Shown: positions 8,802 to 18,427, counted from the first letter of the stretch. The stretch is DNA of 60,339 bases from Bacteroidales bacterium (GCA_015061055.1 SUXH01000015.1:1-60339), one strand, 5' to 3'. Notes: generated by a model from the sequence alone, not told the origin. Translations and numbers: made by a program.

Positions 8802-9881
8802 ATGAAGAAGTCTACTAAATGGGTGTTTGTGGCTGCAATAGTACTTTGTTTTGCAGGTTGGGGTATATATAATCTTACTCCTCAAGTAAATGAAGACTTG
8901 AAAAATGCTCCAACAAAGGGGCGTAATAGCAGAAAAAGCCGAGAATTGAATGTGCGTGCAGTAAAGATGCAAGAGCAAGATATTGAAGATGTGTTGTATG
9001 TGAGTGGGAGTTTGTTGCCCGATGAAGAAGTGGATTTAACTTTTGAAACATCAGGGAAAATCACCGAAATCTTCTTTAATGAAGGTGCATTTGTGCGTAA
9101 GGGTCAACTTCTTGCAAAAATCAATGATGCACCACTTAAGGCTCAACTGAAGAAACTCGAAGTTCAGTTGAAACTGTATCAAGACAGATTGTATCGTCAG
9201 AATGCGTTGTTTGAGAAAGAGGCGGTGAGTAAGGAAGCATATCAAGAAGCTGAAACAAACCTTGCAACGCTTGAAGCTGAAATAGAACTTGTAAAAGCCA
9301 ATATAGCCCAAACTGAATTACGTGCTCCTTTTGATGGAGTGATAGGACTTCGTTTCGTGAGTCAGGGCTCGTATGCTTCTCAGTCGGCACCTGTGGCAAA
9401 ACTCACTAAGATAAATCTTTTAAAGGTTGAATTTAGTGTACCAGAGCGTTATGCATCTCAATTACAGAAGGGTAGTGCGTTATTGTTCACTATGGAAGGT
9501 GATCTCAATGAACACAAAGCCAAAGTATATGCGCTTGATTCACGTGTCGATGATGAAACACGTACAATCAAGGTGCGTGCTCACTATGATAACAGCAATG
9601 GTAAGGTTGTCCCCGGTCGATATGTGAATGTAACACTTACAACGAGCCAATATGCTAATACTCTTGCTGTCCCAAGTGAAGCGATTGTGAGCGAAATGGG
9701 AATTGATAAAGTGTTTTTGTATAAGAGTGGCAAGGCCGAACCTGTGCAGATAAAGAAGGGTGTGCGCACAGCCGATAAAGTGCAAGTTCTTGATGGATTG
9801 GTGGTGGGCGATACCGTAATTACGAGTGGAACTATGCAAATACGCACAGGTCAAAAGGTTGTCCTTGACGAAGTGAAATAA
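8802..9881 (+). CDS. RND efflux periplasmic adaptor (membrane fusion protein)
   Basis: A 359-residue HlyD/AcrA-type adaptor that bridges the inner-membrane pump and the outer-membrane channel. An N-terminal anchor or signal helix (residues 7-24, no lipobox Cys) is followed by a lipoyl half (about 65-105), an alpha-hairpin rich in Gln/Glu/Leu (about 105-165), the second lipoyl half (ELRAPFDGVIGLRFV), a beta-barrel and the membrane-proximal domain (LAVPSEAIV onward). First gene of a three-gene operon; the next starts 21 nt later. No regulator is linked. Confidence 0.93.
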   Translation: MKKSTKWVFVAAIVLCFAGWGIYNLTPQVNEDLKNAPTKGRNSRKSRELNVRAVKMQEQDIEDVLYVSGSLLPDEEVDLTFETSGKITEIFFNEGAFVRKGQLLAKINDAPLKAQLKKLEVQLKLYQDRLYRQNALFEKEAVSKEAYQEAETNLATLEAEIELVKANIAQTELRAPFDGVIGLRFVSQGSYASQSAPVAKLTKINLLKVEFSVPERYASQLQKGSALLFTMEGDLNEHKAKVYALDSRVDDETRTIKVRAHYDNSNGKVVPGRYVNVTLTTSQYANTLAVPSEAIVSEMGIDKVFLYKSGKAEPVQIKKGVRTADKVQVLDGLVVGDTVITSGTMQIRTGQKVVLDEVK

Positions 9882-9902
9882 ACATCTTAATTTCTTGCTA
9901 TT

Positions 9903-12900
9903 ATGAATATTTCGGAATTAAGTATAAAGCGCCCCGTTCTGGCAACGGTGATGACACTTATCATTTTGCTTTTTGGGGCGATAGGTTATATGAGTCTTGG
10001 GGTGCGAGAATATCCTTCGGTGGATAATCCTATCATCTCGGTGTCGTGTTCGTATGCCGGAGCAAACGCCGATGTTATAGAAAATCAAATCACCGAGCCA
10101 CTTGAACAGAATATCAACGGTATACCCGGTATTCGCTCACTTACAAGTGTGAGCCAACAAGGTTCGAGCCGTATAACGGTGGAATTTGACTTGTCGGTAG
10201 ACTTGGAAACAGCAGCCAACGACGTGCGCGACAAGGTGTCGCGTGCGCAACGCAATCTGCCAAAGGATTGCGATCCTCCTACGGTGTCGAAAGCTGATGC
10301 CGATGCGATGCCCATTATGATGGTAGCAATTCAAAGCGATAAGCGTTCGCTATTGGAGTTGAGTGAAATTGCCGACCTTACTGTAAAAGAACAATTACAG
10401 ACCATTCCTGAGGTGAGTAGTGTGATGATATGGGGTGAAAAACGCTATTGTATGCGTTTGTGGCTTGACCCTGTAAAGATGTCGGGCTATGGAATCACTC
10501 CTATGGACGTGAAGAGTGCTCTCGATAAGGAAAATGTGGAACTACCTTCGGGAAGTATTGAAGGTAATACTACCGAATTATCGATTCGCACACTTGGACA
10601 GATGCATACTACCGAGCAGTTTAATAACCTCGTTATTAAGCAGGTTGATGGACGAATAGTGCGCTTTAGTGATATTGGTACAGCCGAGTTGAGTGCTCGT
10701 GATATCAAGAGCTATATGAAAATGAACGGTATTCCGATGGTAGGGGTGGCTATAGTGCCTCAGCCCGGAGCTAATCACATCAATATTGCCGATGCAGTAC
10801 ATCAACGTATGGAAACGATGCAAAAAGACCTTCCCGATGATGTGAAATACAGCTATGGATTTGATAATACGCGTTTCATACGTGCTTCGATTGCCGAAGT
10901 TGAACACACAGTGTATGAGGCATTTATTTTGGTGATACTTATTATATTCTTGTTCTTGCGCGACTGGCGTGTTACACTTATTCCTTGTATTGTGATACCG
11001 GTGTCGCTAATCGGAGCATTTTTTATAATGTATCTTGCGGGATTCTCGATAAATGTGTTGTCGATGCTTGCTATCGTGCTGTCGGTGGGGCTTGTGGTAG
11101 ATGATGCTATCGTGATGACCGAAAACATATATACCCGTATCGAGCGAGGAATGAAACCTATCGATGCAGGTATTGAAGGAGCTAAGGAGATATTCTTTGC
11201 CGTTATTTCTACTACTATCACACTTGTGGCAGTGTTTTTGCCGATTGTGTTTATGGAAGGAACGACAGGACGATTATTCCGCGAATTCAGCTTCGTGGTA
11301 GCAGGAACGGTAATTATTTCATCGTTTGCGGCACTTACCATCACTCCAATGTTATCTACCAAATTGCTCGTGCGTCGTGAAGAAAAGAATTGGTTTTATC
11401 GCAAGACCGAACCTTTCTTTGAAGGAATGAATTATTGGTATGGTCGCACTCTGAACGTATTTTTGAAACATCGATATTTTGCTATAATAATAATGGTGAT
11501 TGTTGTGGTGTTGAGTGCGTATATGTGGGTATCTATACCTGCCGAGACCGCGCCACTCGAGGACCGCTCGAGTATTACAATCCGCACCACCGGACCTGAA
11601 GGTGTAACTTACGAAGTGATGCGCGACTATACCGAAGAAATCAATCGTCTTGCCGATTCTATTATGCCCGATGCCGAGTTTATTACGGCTCGTGTGTCGT
11701 CGGGAAGTGGAAATATTCAAATCACCCTTAAGGATATCAATGAGCGCGATTATTCACAAATGGAGGTAGCTGAAAAGTTGTCGCGTGCGGTGCAGAAGAA
11801 AACCGATGCGAGAGCATTCGTTCAACAACGTTCATCCTTTGGAGGTCGTCGAGGTGGTATGCCGGTGCAATATGTTCTTCAAGCAACTAATATAGAGAAA
11901 CTTCAAGAAGTATTGCCTACGTTCCTTGCTCGGGTATATGAGAACCCAACCTTTCAAATGGCAGATGTCGACTTGAAATTCAGTAAGCCCGAACTTCGCA
12001 TCAGTGTGAATCGCGAGAAGGCTAATATGATGGGTGTAAGTACACGAGACATAGCGCAAACACTACAATATGGACTGAGTGGTCAGCGTATGGGCTATTT
12101 ATATATGAATGGCAAACAATATGAGATTGTAGGAGAAATAAATCGTCAGAAGCGTAATTCGCCAGCCAATCTAAAGTCGATATATATGCGAAGCTCAAAT
12201 GGTGAAATGATACAAATGGAAAATCTTGTCGATCTTATCGAAAGCATTGCACCTCCTAAGTTGTATCGTTATAATCGTTTTTGTTCGGCAACCATTTCAG
12301 CCGGACTTGCCGAAGGAAAGACCATTGGAGAGGGGCTCGATGAAATGGATAAGATTGCTAAAGAGACTCTTGACGACACATTCCGTACTGCGCTATCGGG
12401 CGATTCGAAGGAGTTCCGCGAAAGTTCGTCAAGTTTGATATTTGCGTTTACGCTTGCATTGGTACTGATTTACTTGATTCTTGCGGCACAATTTGAAAGT
12501 TTCAAGGACCCTCTTGTTATAATGCTTACAGTGCCACTTGCCATAGCCGGAGCACTTGCGTTTATGATTTGGGGAGATGAAACAATGAACATATTCAGCC
12601 AAATCGGTATCATTATGCTTATCGGGCTTGTGGCTAAGAATGGTATTTTGATTGTGGAATTTGCCAATCAACGTCAGCTCAACGGTGAAAACAAACTCAC
12701 TGCCATCAAGGAAGCGTCGGCCCAACGCCTTCGCCCAATCTTGATGACAAGTGCCTCGACTGTGCTTGGATTGTTGCCATTGATGTTTGCTACAGGTGAA
12801 GGCTGTAACAGTCGTATCGCAATGGGAACCGCTGTTGTGGGAGGTATGATTGTATCTACTCTGCTCACTATGTATGTGGTGCCTGCCGTATACACTTATA

Positions 12901-12935
12901 TTTCTACTAATTTATCAACCAAAAAGAAGAAGTGA
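9903..12935 (+). CDS. RND multidrug efflux permease (HAE1/AcrB family)
   Basis: A 1010-residue inner-membrane proton antiporter pumping hydrophobic or amphiphilic compounds. It starts with the family's typical SELSIKRPVLATVMTL helix and shows the usual two halves of TM1-6 and TM7-12 separated by large periplasmic loops. Proton-relay residues are present: Asp400 and Asp401 in VGLVVDDAIVMTEN (TM4) and Lys912 in GLVAKNGILIVEF (TM10). These equal the AcrB DD pair and Lys940, so it should be active. Its stop overlaps the start of the outer-membrane channel gene by one base (TGATG), suggesting translational coupling. Substrate cannot be read from sequence. Confidence 0.96.
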   Translation: MNISELSIKRPVLATVMTLIILLFGAIGYMSLGVREYPSVDNPIISVSCSYAGANADVIENQITEPLEQNINGIPGIRSLTSVSQQGSSRITVEFDLSVDLETAANDVRDKVSRAQRNLPKDCDPPTVSKADADAMPIMMVAIQSDKRSLLELSEIADLTVKEQLQTIPEVSSVMIWGEKRYCMRLWLDPVKMSGYGITPMDVKSALDKENVELPSGSIEGNTTELSIRTLGQMHTTEQFNNLVIKQVDGRIVRFSDIGTAELSARDIKSYMKMNGIPMVGVAIVPQPGANHINIADAVHQRMETMQKDLPDDVKYSYGFDNTRFIRASIAEVEHTVYEAFILVILIIFLFLRDWRVTLIPCIVIPVSLIGAFFIMYLAGFSINVLSMLAIVLSVGLVVDDAIVMTENIYTRIERGMKPIDAGIEGAKEIFFAVISTTITLVAVFLPIVFMEGTTGRLFREFSFVVAGTVIISSFAALTITPMLSTKLLVRREEKNWFYRKTEPFFEGMNYWYGRTLNVFLKHRYFAIIIMVIVVVLSAYMWVSIPAETAPLEDRSSITIRTTGPEGVTYEVMRDYTEEINRLADSIMPDAEFITARVSSGSGNIQITLKDINERDYSQMEVAEKLSRAVQKKTDARAFVQQRSSFGGRRGGMPVQYVLQATNIEKLQEVLPTFLARVYENPTFQMADVDLKFSKPELRISVNREKANMMGVSTRDIAQTLQYGLSGQRMGYLYMNGKQYEIVGEINRQKRNSPANLKSIYMRSSNGEMIQMENLVDLIESIAPPKLYRYNRFCSATISAGLAEGKTIGEGLDEMDKIAKETLDDTFRTALSGDSKEFRESSSSLIFAFTLALVLIYLILAAQFESFKDPLVIMLTVPLAIAGALAFMIWGDETMNIFSQIGIIMLIGLVAKNGILIVEFANQRQLNGENKLTAIKEASAQRLRPILMTSASTVLGLLPLMFATGEGCNSRIAMGTAVVGGMIVSTLLTMYVVPAVYTYISTNLSTKKKK

Positions 12936-14251
12936 TGAAACGCAATATAATAACAATCATTATGTCGGTAGCAGTGTCAATCACTGCCATGTCGCAAGAA
13001 AACACATTAAAGTCGTGTATCGACCGAGGATTGGAAAATAATTATTCACTTCAAATAGTGCGTAATAACGAGAATGTGGCATCAAACAATGCTACCATAG
13101 CCAATGCTGGGTATCTTCCTCAGGTGGATTTGTCGACCGGTTATTCGGGTACACTCAACAACACCAATTCAACATCTCGCGCTACAGGCGAAGTGTCGCG
13201 TGAGCGAAATGTAACCGACCACACCTTGCGAGCAGGAGTCGATTTGAATTGGACTATATTTGATGGGTTCAACATTCAGGCTAAGTATAGCCGATTGCAA
13301 GAGCTTAAACGTCAAGGACAGACGCTTACGCGCATAGCAATCGAAGATTTGGTGGCAGATATAGCTTCGGAATATTATAACTTTGTGCAACAGAAAGTGA
13401 GAATGCACAATTATGACTATGCTGTAGAGTTGTCGCGCGAACGAATGCGCATCGAGCACGAACGCTATGTGATAGGGAAAAGCTCAAAACTTGAATATAA
13501 GCAGGCTCAGGTAGATTATAATGCCGACCTCACACAAAGTATAAAGCAACGTGAGATGTTGGCATCATCGCGTATACGTTTGAAAGAACTGATGGGCGAA
13601 ATTGACTTGAAATCTACGTTTGATATAGTGGATACGGCTATCGTGGTGGGTGAAAAACTCAATTTCGACACGTTGTGGAACTCTACATTACAACACAATG
13701 CGTCCATACTCAATGCAGCTCAAAACCGCACTCTTGCCGAACTTGACTTAAAGGCGGTAGCTTCGCGTGATTATCCATATTTGCGCCTTAATGCCGGATA
13801 TGGTTACACATATAACAAATATGACGTGAGTGCGACATCGAAACGCAGTAGTTGGGGCGCTGATTTTGGTGTTACGCTCGGAATGCGCTTGTTTGATGGT
13901 AATCGCAGTCGTGAGCGCAAAAATGCACATATAGCAGTGGAAAATGCCGAATTGGCTCAGCGCAACCTTAAGCTTAACTTATATGCCGATTTGTGCGACT
14001 TGTGGCAAGCATACGAAAATAATCTTCGGTTGCTTGAGTTTGAACGCGAAAATGTGCGTACAGCTCGAGAAAATCACTATATAGCTTGCGAGCGTAATTT
14101 GCTTGGAAATCTTTCGGGAATAGAGATGCGAGAAGCACAGAAAAGTCTGCTCGATGCCGAAGAACGTATTCTTGAAACAGAATATGACACCAAGATTTGT
14201 GAAATATCACTACTCCTTATCAGCGGAAAGATTCTTGAATATTTGAAGTAA
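12935..14251 (+). CDS. TolC-family outer-membrane efflux channel
   Basis: A 438-residue outer-membrane exit duct for the RND pump. Signal peptide at residues 1-21 (ends TAMSQ), then two TolC repeats of long amphipathic helices and beta-strands; the second repeat begins about residue 250 (ILNAAQNRTLAELDLKAV, YPYLRLNAGYGYTY). The start is the ATG at 12935 within TGATG; a GTG one codon upstream is a less likely start. Third gene of the efflux operon. It uses SQE after the signal, not a Cys, so it is not lipid-anchored like OprM. Confidence 0.92.
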   Translation: MKRNIITIIMSVAVSITAMSQENTLKSCIDRGLENNYSLQIVRNNENVASNNATIANAGYLPQVDLSTGYSGTLNNTNSTSRATGEVSRERNVTDHTLRAGVDLNWTIFDGFNIQAKYSRLQELKRQGQTLTRIAIEDLVADIASEYYNFVQQKVRMHNYDYAVELSRERMRIEHERYVIGKSSKLEYKQAQVDYNADLTQSIKQREMLASSRIRLKELMGEIDLKSTFDIVDTAIVVGEKLNFDTLWNSTLQHNASILNAAQNRTLAELDLKAVASRDYPYLRLNAGYGYTYNKYDVSATSKRSSWGADFGVTLGMRLFDGNRSRERKNAHIAVENAELAQRNLKLNLYADLCDLWQAYENNLRLLEFERENVRTARENHYIACERNLLGNLSGIEMREAQKSLLDAEERILETEYDTKICEISLLLISGKILEYLK

Positions 14252-14303
14252 TCTTAATGCTTTGTTCACGATAGAATATATTAATTCAATAAATAAAAGG
14301 ATT

Positions 14304-15044
14304 ATGGCTTTTAGCGACCAATTGATAGACCCTAAGAAAGACCCGATGGGAGCAGCAATACTTGATTATACACGCACAGGCAAGGCTGCACGCTTGCGGG
14401 TATTGTCGTCGATGTTTGATGAAGATGAAATGCCTATCGAAACATTGTTTCGTTCGTTTGCCGAAATGCCGGCTATAGAGCAGGAAGCCTTACGCTTGGC
14501 GCAAGGTAAGATTCTCGATGTGGGTGCTGGAAGCGGTTGTCATGCACTTGCTTTGCAAGAAATGGGCAAAGATGTGTGTGCTGTGGAAATCTCTCCATTG
14601 TCGGTTGAGGCTATGCAACTACGTGGTGTGAAGGATGCACGACTTGTGAATATGTTTGACGCAAGATTTACCGATAAGTTTGACACTATATTGATGCTGA
14701 TGAATGGTTCGGGTATTGTGGGACGTTTGGAAAATATACCAATGTTCTTCGATAGAATGCGTGAGATGCTTAATCCCGGCGGTGTTATCCTTATGGATTC
14801 GAGTGATTTGAAGTATCTGTATGAAAACGAGGACGGAAGTATCGACATCGATCTAAATGGTGAATATTACGGGCTCGTGGACTATGAGATGCGTTATAAA
14901 GGAGTGAGAGGAGGCAAGTTTGATTGCTTGTATGTAGACTTTGACACCCTTGCTTGCAGTGCTGAGGCTTGTGGATTCACTGCTACACTTATCAAAGAGG
15001 GTGAGCATTATGATTATCTGTGTAAGTTAGAGATTAGAAATTAG
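14304..15044 (+). CDS. SAM-dependent methyltransferase
   Basis: A 246-residue cytoplasmic class I methyltransferase. Motif I LDVGAGSGCHALAL (from residue 71) binds S-adenosylmethionine, CAVEIS is the acidic motif II and LNPGGVILMDSSD is the post-core strand. The N-terminal 60 residues are helical and may bind the substrate. Start at 14304 (MAFSDQLI) because the 14 extra codons back to 14262 have no counterpart expected in the family. It follows the efflux operon by 52 nt and precedes a SPOR lipoprotein by 25 nt. The target molecule is unknown. Confidence 0.83.
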   Translation: MAFSDQLIDPKKDPMGAAILDYTRTGKAARLRVLSSMFDEDEMPIETLFRSFAEMPAIEQEALRLAQGKILDVGAGSGCHALALQEMGKDVCAVEISPLSVEAMQLRGVKDARLVNMFDARFTDKFDTILMLMNGSGIVGRLENIPMFFDRMREMLNPGGVILMDSSDLKYLYENEDGSIDIDLNGEYYGLVDYEMRYKGVRGGKFDCLYVDFDTLACSAEACGFTATLIKEGEHYDYLCKLEIRN

Positions 15045-15069
15045 ACGATAATATTTTGATATATTAGAA

Positions 15070-15567
15070 ATGAAGATAAATTGGATTATAATGTTGGTAG
15101 TGATGGCACTTGTGGCTGCATCGTGCAAGACTACCGAGGAAAATTATCGCTCGGCTTATGAAATAGCTGCCGAACGCAAGATGGGAAGTAGTAGTAATCG
15201 TGACTTGAGAGGATTCATCGAACGTGAGAAGCGACTATCTGAAACTCGTGTTATCGCAGGCGACTCGGTGCGTGTTGTAACCGAACGGGTGTCGTTGGTT
15301 GACGGGAATAATGGTACATTGCATAAATATTGTGTGGTGGTAGGCGATTTCAAACAAGTATTCAATGCTCGTTCGTTTCGCAATCGCATTAATGAAGCTG
15401 AGGGTGATAGCACACAGTCATACGTGGTGATGAATCCCGAAAAGATATATTATGTGGTGTATAAAGGCTTTGCTGTGAAAGAAGATGCTGCAATGTTCTT
15501 ACGCAATAAGGATAATTTTAAAATCCTTGTTCCTAAGAAAGATCCTTGGATAGTGGAAGTGCCTTAA
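15070..15567 (+). CDS. SPOR-domain lipoprotein
   Basis: A 165-residue exported lipoprotein: signal with lipobox VAASC (Cys at 19). The mature part ends in a SPOR-like domain (KYCVVVGDFKQVFNARSF and IYYVVYKGFAVKEDA, about 96-160). SPOR domains bind denuded peptidoglycan glycan strands at septa, so a cell-wall or division role is inferred. The stop codon overlaps the next ATG (TAATG). Confidence 0.8.
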   Translation: MKINWIIMLVVMALVAASCKTTEENYRSAYEIAAERKMGSSSNRDLRGFIEREKRLSETRVIAGDSVRVVTERVSLVDGNNGTLHKYCVVVGDFKQVFNARSFRNRINEAEGDSTQSYVVMNPEKIYYVVYKGFAVKEDAAMFLRNKDNFKILVPKKDPWIVEVP

Positions 15568-16076
15568 TGCAAATCAATGACGATATTTTGGCTCTGAAAC
15601 GAGGTTGGAAGATTGGTTTCGGAGATGATGATGATTTTATAGACTGTTTTTTTGCCAATTACGACCGCGACACAACGCGATATGTGATGCGTAATGATAT
15701 GGGCGAAATCGTTGCACAGATGCATTATTTTATTTTTGATGATGCAGAGTGTGGCGAGAAAGGTTGCTATATCTATGGTGTAACCACTTTGCCGGAATAT
15801 CGAGGAATGGGGTTTGCTCAAGCGATGATAAAAGATGTGCTTGATAGGTTGCGTGTGCTCGGAGTAGGTTATGCTGTGCTGATTGCGCAGGAAGAAGGAT
15901 TAAAAAGGTGGTATGAGAAACTTGGGTTTAATACAATAAATCACACTATCGAGGTGCGAGGAGCAAGCGATAATATGAACCTTGCGATGGACGACACATC
16001 GCTTAATCAGGGAATGTATTACCTTTTGAAAGACGGAATCAAGAATTTTACAAAGCAACTGAGAATTACTCCCTGA
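15567..16076 (+). CDS. GNAT-family N-acetyltransferase
   Basis: A 169-residue cytoplasmic acetyl-CoA-dependent acyltransferase. Motif A is clear (VTTLPEYRGMGFAQAMI, about 73-89), with the R-G-x-G pyrophosphate loop, and the C-terminal WYEKLGF is the motif B strand/helix. Start at 15567 overlaps the stop of the SPOR gene by one base. Substrate not predictable; the acidic N-terminus (DDDDF) is unusual but not diagnostic. Confidence 0.85.
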   Translation: MQINDDILALKRGWKIGFGDDDDFIDCFFANYDRDTTRYVMRNDMGEIVAQMHYFIFDDAECGEKGCYIYGVTTLPEYRGMGFAQAMIKDVLDRLRVLGVGYAVLIAQEEGLKRWYEKLGFNTINHTIEVRGASDNMNLAMDDTSLNQGMYYLLKDGIKNFTKQLRITP

Positions 16077-16102
16077 TTTTTAAAAATCATATCTTTGTGT
16101 TT

Positions 16103-16180
16103 ATGAAAGGACTTGTGGGAATAATATTGGGTATCGTGATGCTGTTGGCGGGGTGTGGGCGCTCGGTTAATATGCAATAG
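16103..16180 (+). CDS. Lipoprotein-like micro-ORF (25 aa)
   Basis: A 25-codon ORF encoding almost only a lipoprotein signal: a Lys, a hydrophobic core and lipobox LLAGC (Cys18), with a mature tail of eight residues (CGRSVNMQ). A TATCTTTG box at 16090-16097 lies 5 bp before the ATG, which would give a near-leaderless mRNA. It could be an entericidin-like small lipoprotein or a decayed lipoprotein gene; the sequence cannot decide. It ends exactly where a palindromic element begins. Confidence 0.4.
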   Translation: MKGLVGIILGIVMLLAGCGRSVNMQ

Positions 16181-16183
16181 AAT

Positions 16184-16405
16184 GCCTGTGGCATTTATTA
16201 GATAGAGTATCAACGGAATAATCTACGCAGAAGGGTTTTTGTAGGGGTTATTTAGGCGGTGTACCTAAACGGCACACTCTCTTGTGTTTATGCTCCTCTC
16301 CGGGCGCTGAAGCACCCGGTTACCACAGATGACGCCCTGCGGGCGTGCGCTTATCCGACATCTCTACGTCGGCGTGGTGCTTTGCTCTGCGCCGGGTTAC
16401 TTAAG
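16184..16405. repeat. Palindrome-rich GC-rich element flanked by 8-bp direct repeats
   Basis: A 222-bp non-coding stretch unlike its surroundings; 16321-16380 has 38 G/C of 60. It contains several inverted repeats: TTTAGG/CCTAAA (16251-16269), CCGGG/CCCGG (16300-16319), ACGCCC/GGGCGT (16332-16346) and CCGAC/GTCGG (16355-16372); AATGCC/GGCATT spans its left edge (16181-16195). The octamer AATAGAAT occurs at both borders (16176-16183 and 16406-16413), which would fit a target-site duplication. No long terminal inverted repeat or transposase is seen. Possibly a non-autonomous mobile element or a structured RNA. Confidence 0.5.
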
Positions 16406-16413
16406 AATAGAAT

Positions 16414-18387
16414 TTACTGCATTTCAAAGTTGATGACTTGGAATTCGGTGCGACGATTGATTTGGTCGGCTGCGTCTTGGTCTTCTTCGCTTAGGTTTTT
16501 AATATATTCCTCGTTGAGCACATCGCCTTCTTTGAATTGTGGGTAAAGACGTGCAATACGTTTTGTTACCGTTTTTGGGCGAGATTCGCCATAACCTTTG
16601 TGTCTTAATCGGTTTTCGGGTATTCCTTGTGAGATAAGATAATCTACCACCGATTTTGCACGACGTTCACTAAGACGATTGTTGTATTTGTCGGTACCAT
16701 GTCGGTCGGTGTGCGACGACATTTCAATAGATACGTGAGGATTGTCCTTAAGTAGCTGAGCCATTTCGTCGAGAGCGGGTTTCGACTCGTCGCGAAGAGT
16801 AGCTTTGTCGAAGTCGTAGAAGATGTTTTCGACCACTTGAGGTTTCTGTATTGCGGCAAGTATAAAATCGATGTAATATTCGGCATCCTCTTCGATGGTG
16901 TCGCTTTCAAATTCTTGTTTGCCGTTGAGATAATTTTTTGCGCTTGCAAGCATAGCATATTTTACCCCACGTTGCAGCTTGAAACGGAATGTGCCATCGG
17001 GCTTGCCGAGTGCTTTTTGGTTTGAGCCATCATTGCCCACAATGCGAATGATTGCGTTAGGAACAGGTTCCTCGTCCTTGTCGAGAACCGATCCGGAAAT
17101 CCAGATTTGCAAGTCGGGGAGTAGGAAACTATATATGTGGTCGTAGCCACGCGCATCGTTGCGATTGGAACTGAAGAATCCCGATTCGCCTTCTCCGAAA
17201 GTAATTCCGAAATCGTCGGCAGCCGAGTTCATAGGTATTCCCATATTTTCGATGTTCCAAGCTCCCGAAGGTGTAACTTTTGCGCAGAAAAGGTCGAGAC
17301 CTCCCACTCCGGCATGTCCGTCGCTTGAAAAATACAACGTGGAGTCGTTGCGCCAATATGGGAATCGTTCGTCGCCGGGTGTGTTGATTACATCTCCAAG
17401 ATTTTCGAGTGAGCCAACACGCTCTTTCAAGTTGATGCGCCATATATCTTTACCTCCTTGACCTCCCGGCATATCGCTCACAAAATAGAGCCAATTGCCA
17501 TCGGCGCTTATTGCTGGGTCGCCATAAGCCGAAATGGTGTCGCCTGTGATTTCGAGTTTCTGTGGGGTGCTCCATTGTGCTTCGGAACGTTGTGAAGTGA
17601 AAATTTCGACCGAAGTGTTGGCGTTAGGATCGCGGCGTGCCTTAGCGAGGTACATTGTAGAACCGTCGGGCGAGAATGCAGTGATACCTTCGTCAAATTC
17701 GCTGTTCAGTTCGCCTTCGGCAAGTTCGGGGCGTTGCCAAGCACCTTTCTCGTTCTTTTTGGCAACGAAAATGTCGCTTCTTTTTGTTCCTGTGATTTCG
17801 CTTTTATGAGTTCCCGAAGCTTTCTCGCTCGAAGATGTGAAATAGAGTTGTTCGAAATTGCTTCCGGGAAGGTACATAGGAGCAAAATCGGCACGTCGAG
17901 AGTTAAAAAGTTTGGCACTTTTTACAATATATCGTTTCGGATTGTTTTTCCATTTCAGTGCGAGGTTGCAACCGCGTTTGCCATCGCGAGCTTCGATTGA
18001 TTTAGGATTAAAAGCGAGATAAGTGTCGTAATTTTTTACAGCAACAGCGTATTTCCCTTCTTTGTGTTGAGACTGAGCCAAATAGAGGAACATAATACTA
18101 TCGGGGTATTGATAGCGTACAGCATTCTGATATGCTGCCGATGCGCGAGCACTCATATTGATTTTTCGGTAACATTCACCCATCTTGAAAGCGATTTCGC
18201 CTCGAATAGGGCGTTCTTCACGCTTGGTCATTTTATTGTAGACCTTACGATAGGTGTTGGCTGCATCGTAGTATTCGCCACGTTCCATTTGCTCGTCGGC
18301 AACACTTAGCTTAGCGCTACCACAGCCCGATAATGACAAGCTTATTGAGCCTATCAACAGATATAATATGTAGCTTAATTTTTTCAT
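16414..18387 (-). CDS. PorE-like lipoprotein: TPR, beta-propeller, CRD and OmpA C-terminal domain
   Basis: A 657-residue outer-membrane-associated lipoprotein: signal with lipobox SLSGC (Cys22), TPR-like helices (about 28-135), WD40/PD40-type propeller strands (about 160-420; repeats such as ISADGNWLYFVSD and WRNDSTLYFSSDG), a carboxypeptidase-regulatory-like beta domain (about 432-505, ISGSVLDKDEEPVPNAIIRI) and an OmpA peptidoglycan-binding domain (521-657, SSHTDRHGTDKYNNRLSERRA). This four-part order is that of PorE, a component of the type IX secretion apparatus of Porphyromonas gingivalis. Similar architectures occur outside T9SS, so the role is inferred. It follows queA by 40 nt on the same strand. 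Confidence 0.8.
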   Translation of the reverse strand: MKKLSYILYLLIGSISLSLSGCGSAKLSVADEQMERGEYYDAANTYRKVYNKMTKREERPIRGEIAFKMGECYRKINMSARASAAYQNAVRYQYPDSIMFLYLAQSQHKEGKYAVAVKNYDTYLAFNPKSIEARDGKRGCNLALKWKNNPKRYIVKSAKLFNSRRADFAPMYLPGSNFEQLYFTSSSEKASGTHKSEITGTKRSDIFVAKKNEKGAWQRPELAEGELNSEFDEGITAFSPDGSTMYLAKARRDPNANTSVEIFTSQRSEAQWSTPQKLEITGDTISAYGDPAISADGNWLYFVSDMPGGQGGKDIWRINLKERVGSLENLGDVINTPGDERFPYWRNDSTLYFSSDGHAGVGGLDLFCAKVTPSGAWNIENMGIPMNSAADDFGITFGEGESGFFSSNRNDARGYDHIYSFLLPDLQIWISGSVLDKDEEPVPNAIIRIVGNDGSNQKALGKPDGTFRFKLQRGVKYAMLASAKNYLNGKQEFESDTIEEDAEYYIDFILAAIQKPQVVENIFYDFDKATLRDESKPALDEMAQLLKDNPHVSIEMSSHTDRHGTDKYNNRLSERRAKSVVDYLISQGIPENRLRHKGYGESRPKTVTKRIARLYPQFKEGDVLNEEYIKNLSEEDQDAADQINRRTEFQVINFEMQ

Positions 18388-18427
18388 AGTTTCCTATAAA
18401 AACGTAAAAGCCGCATTGTTTATTGTG

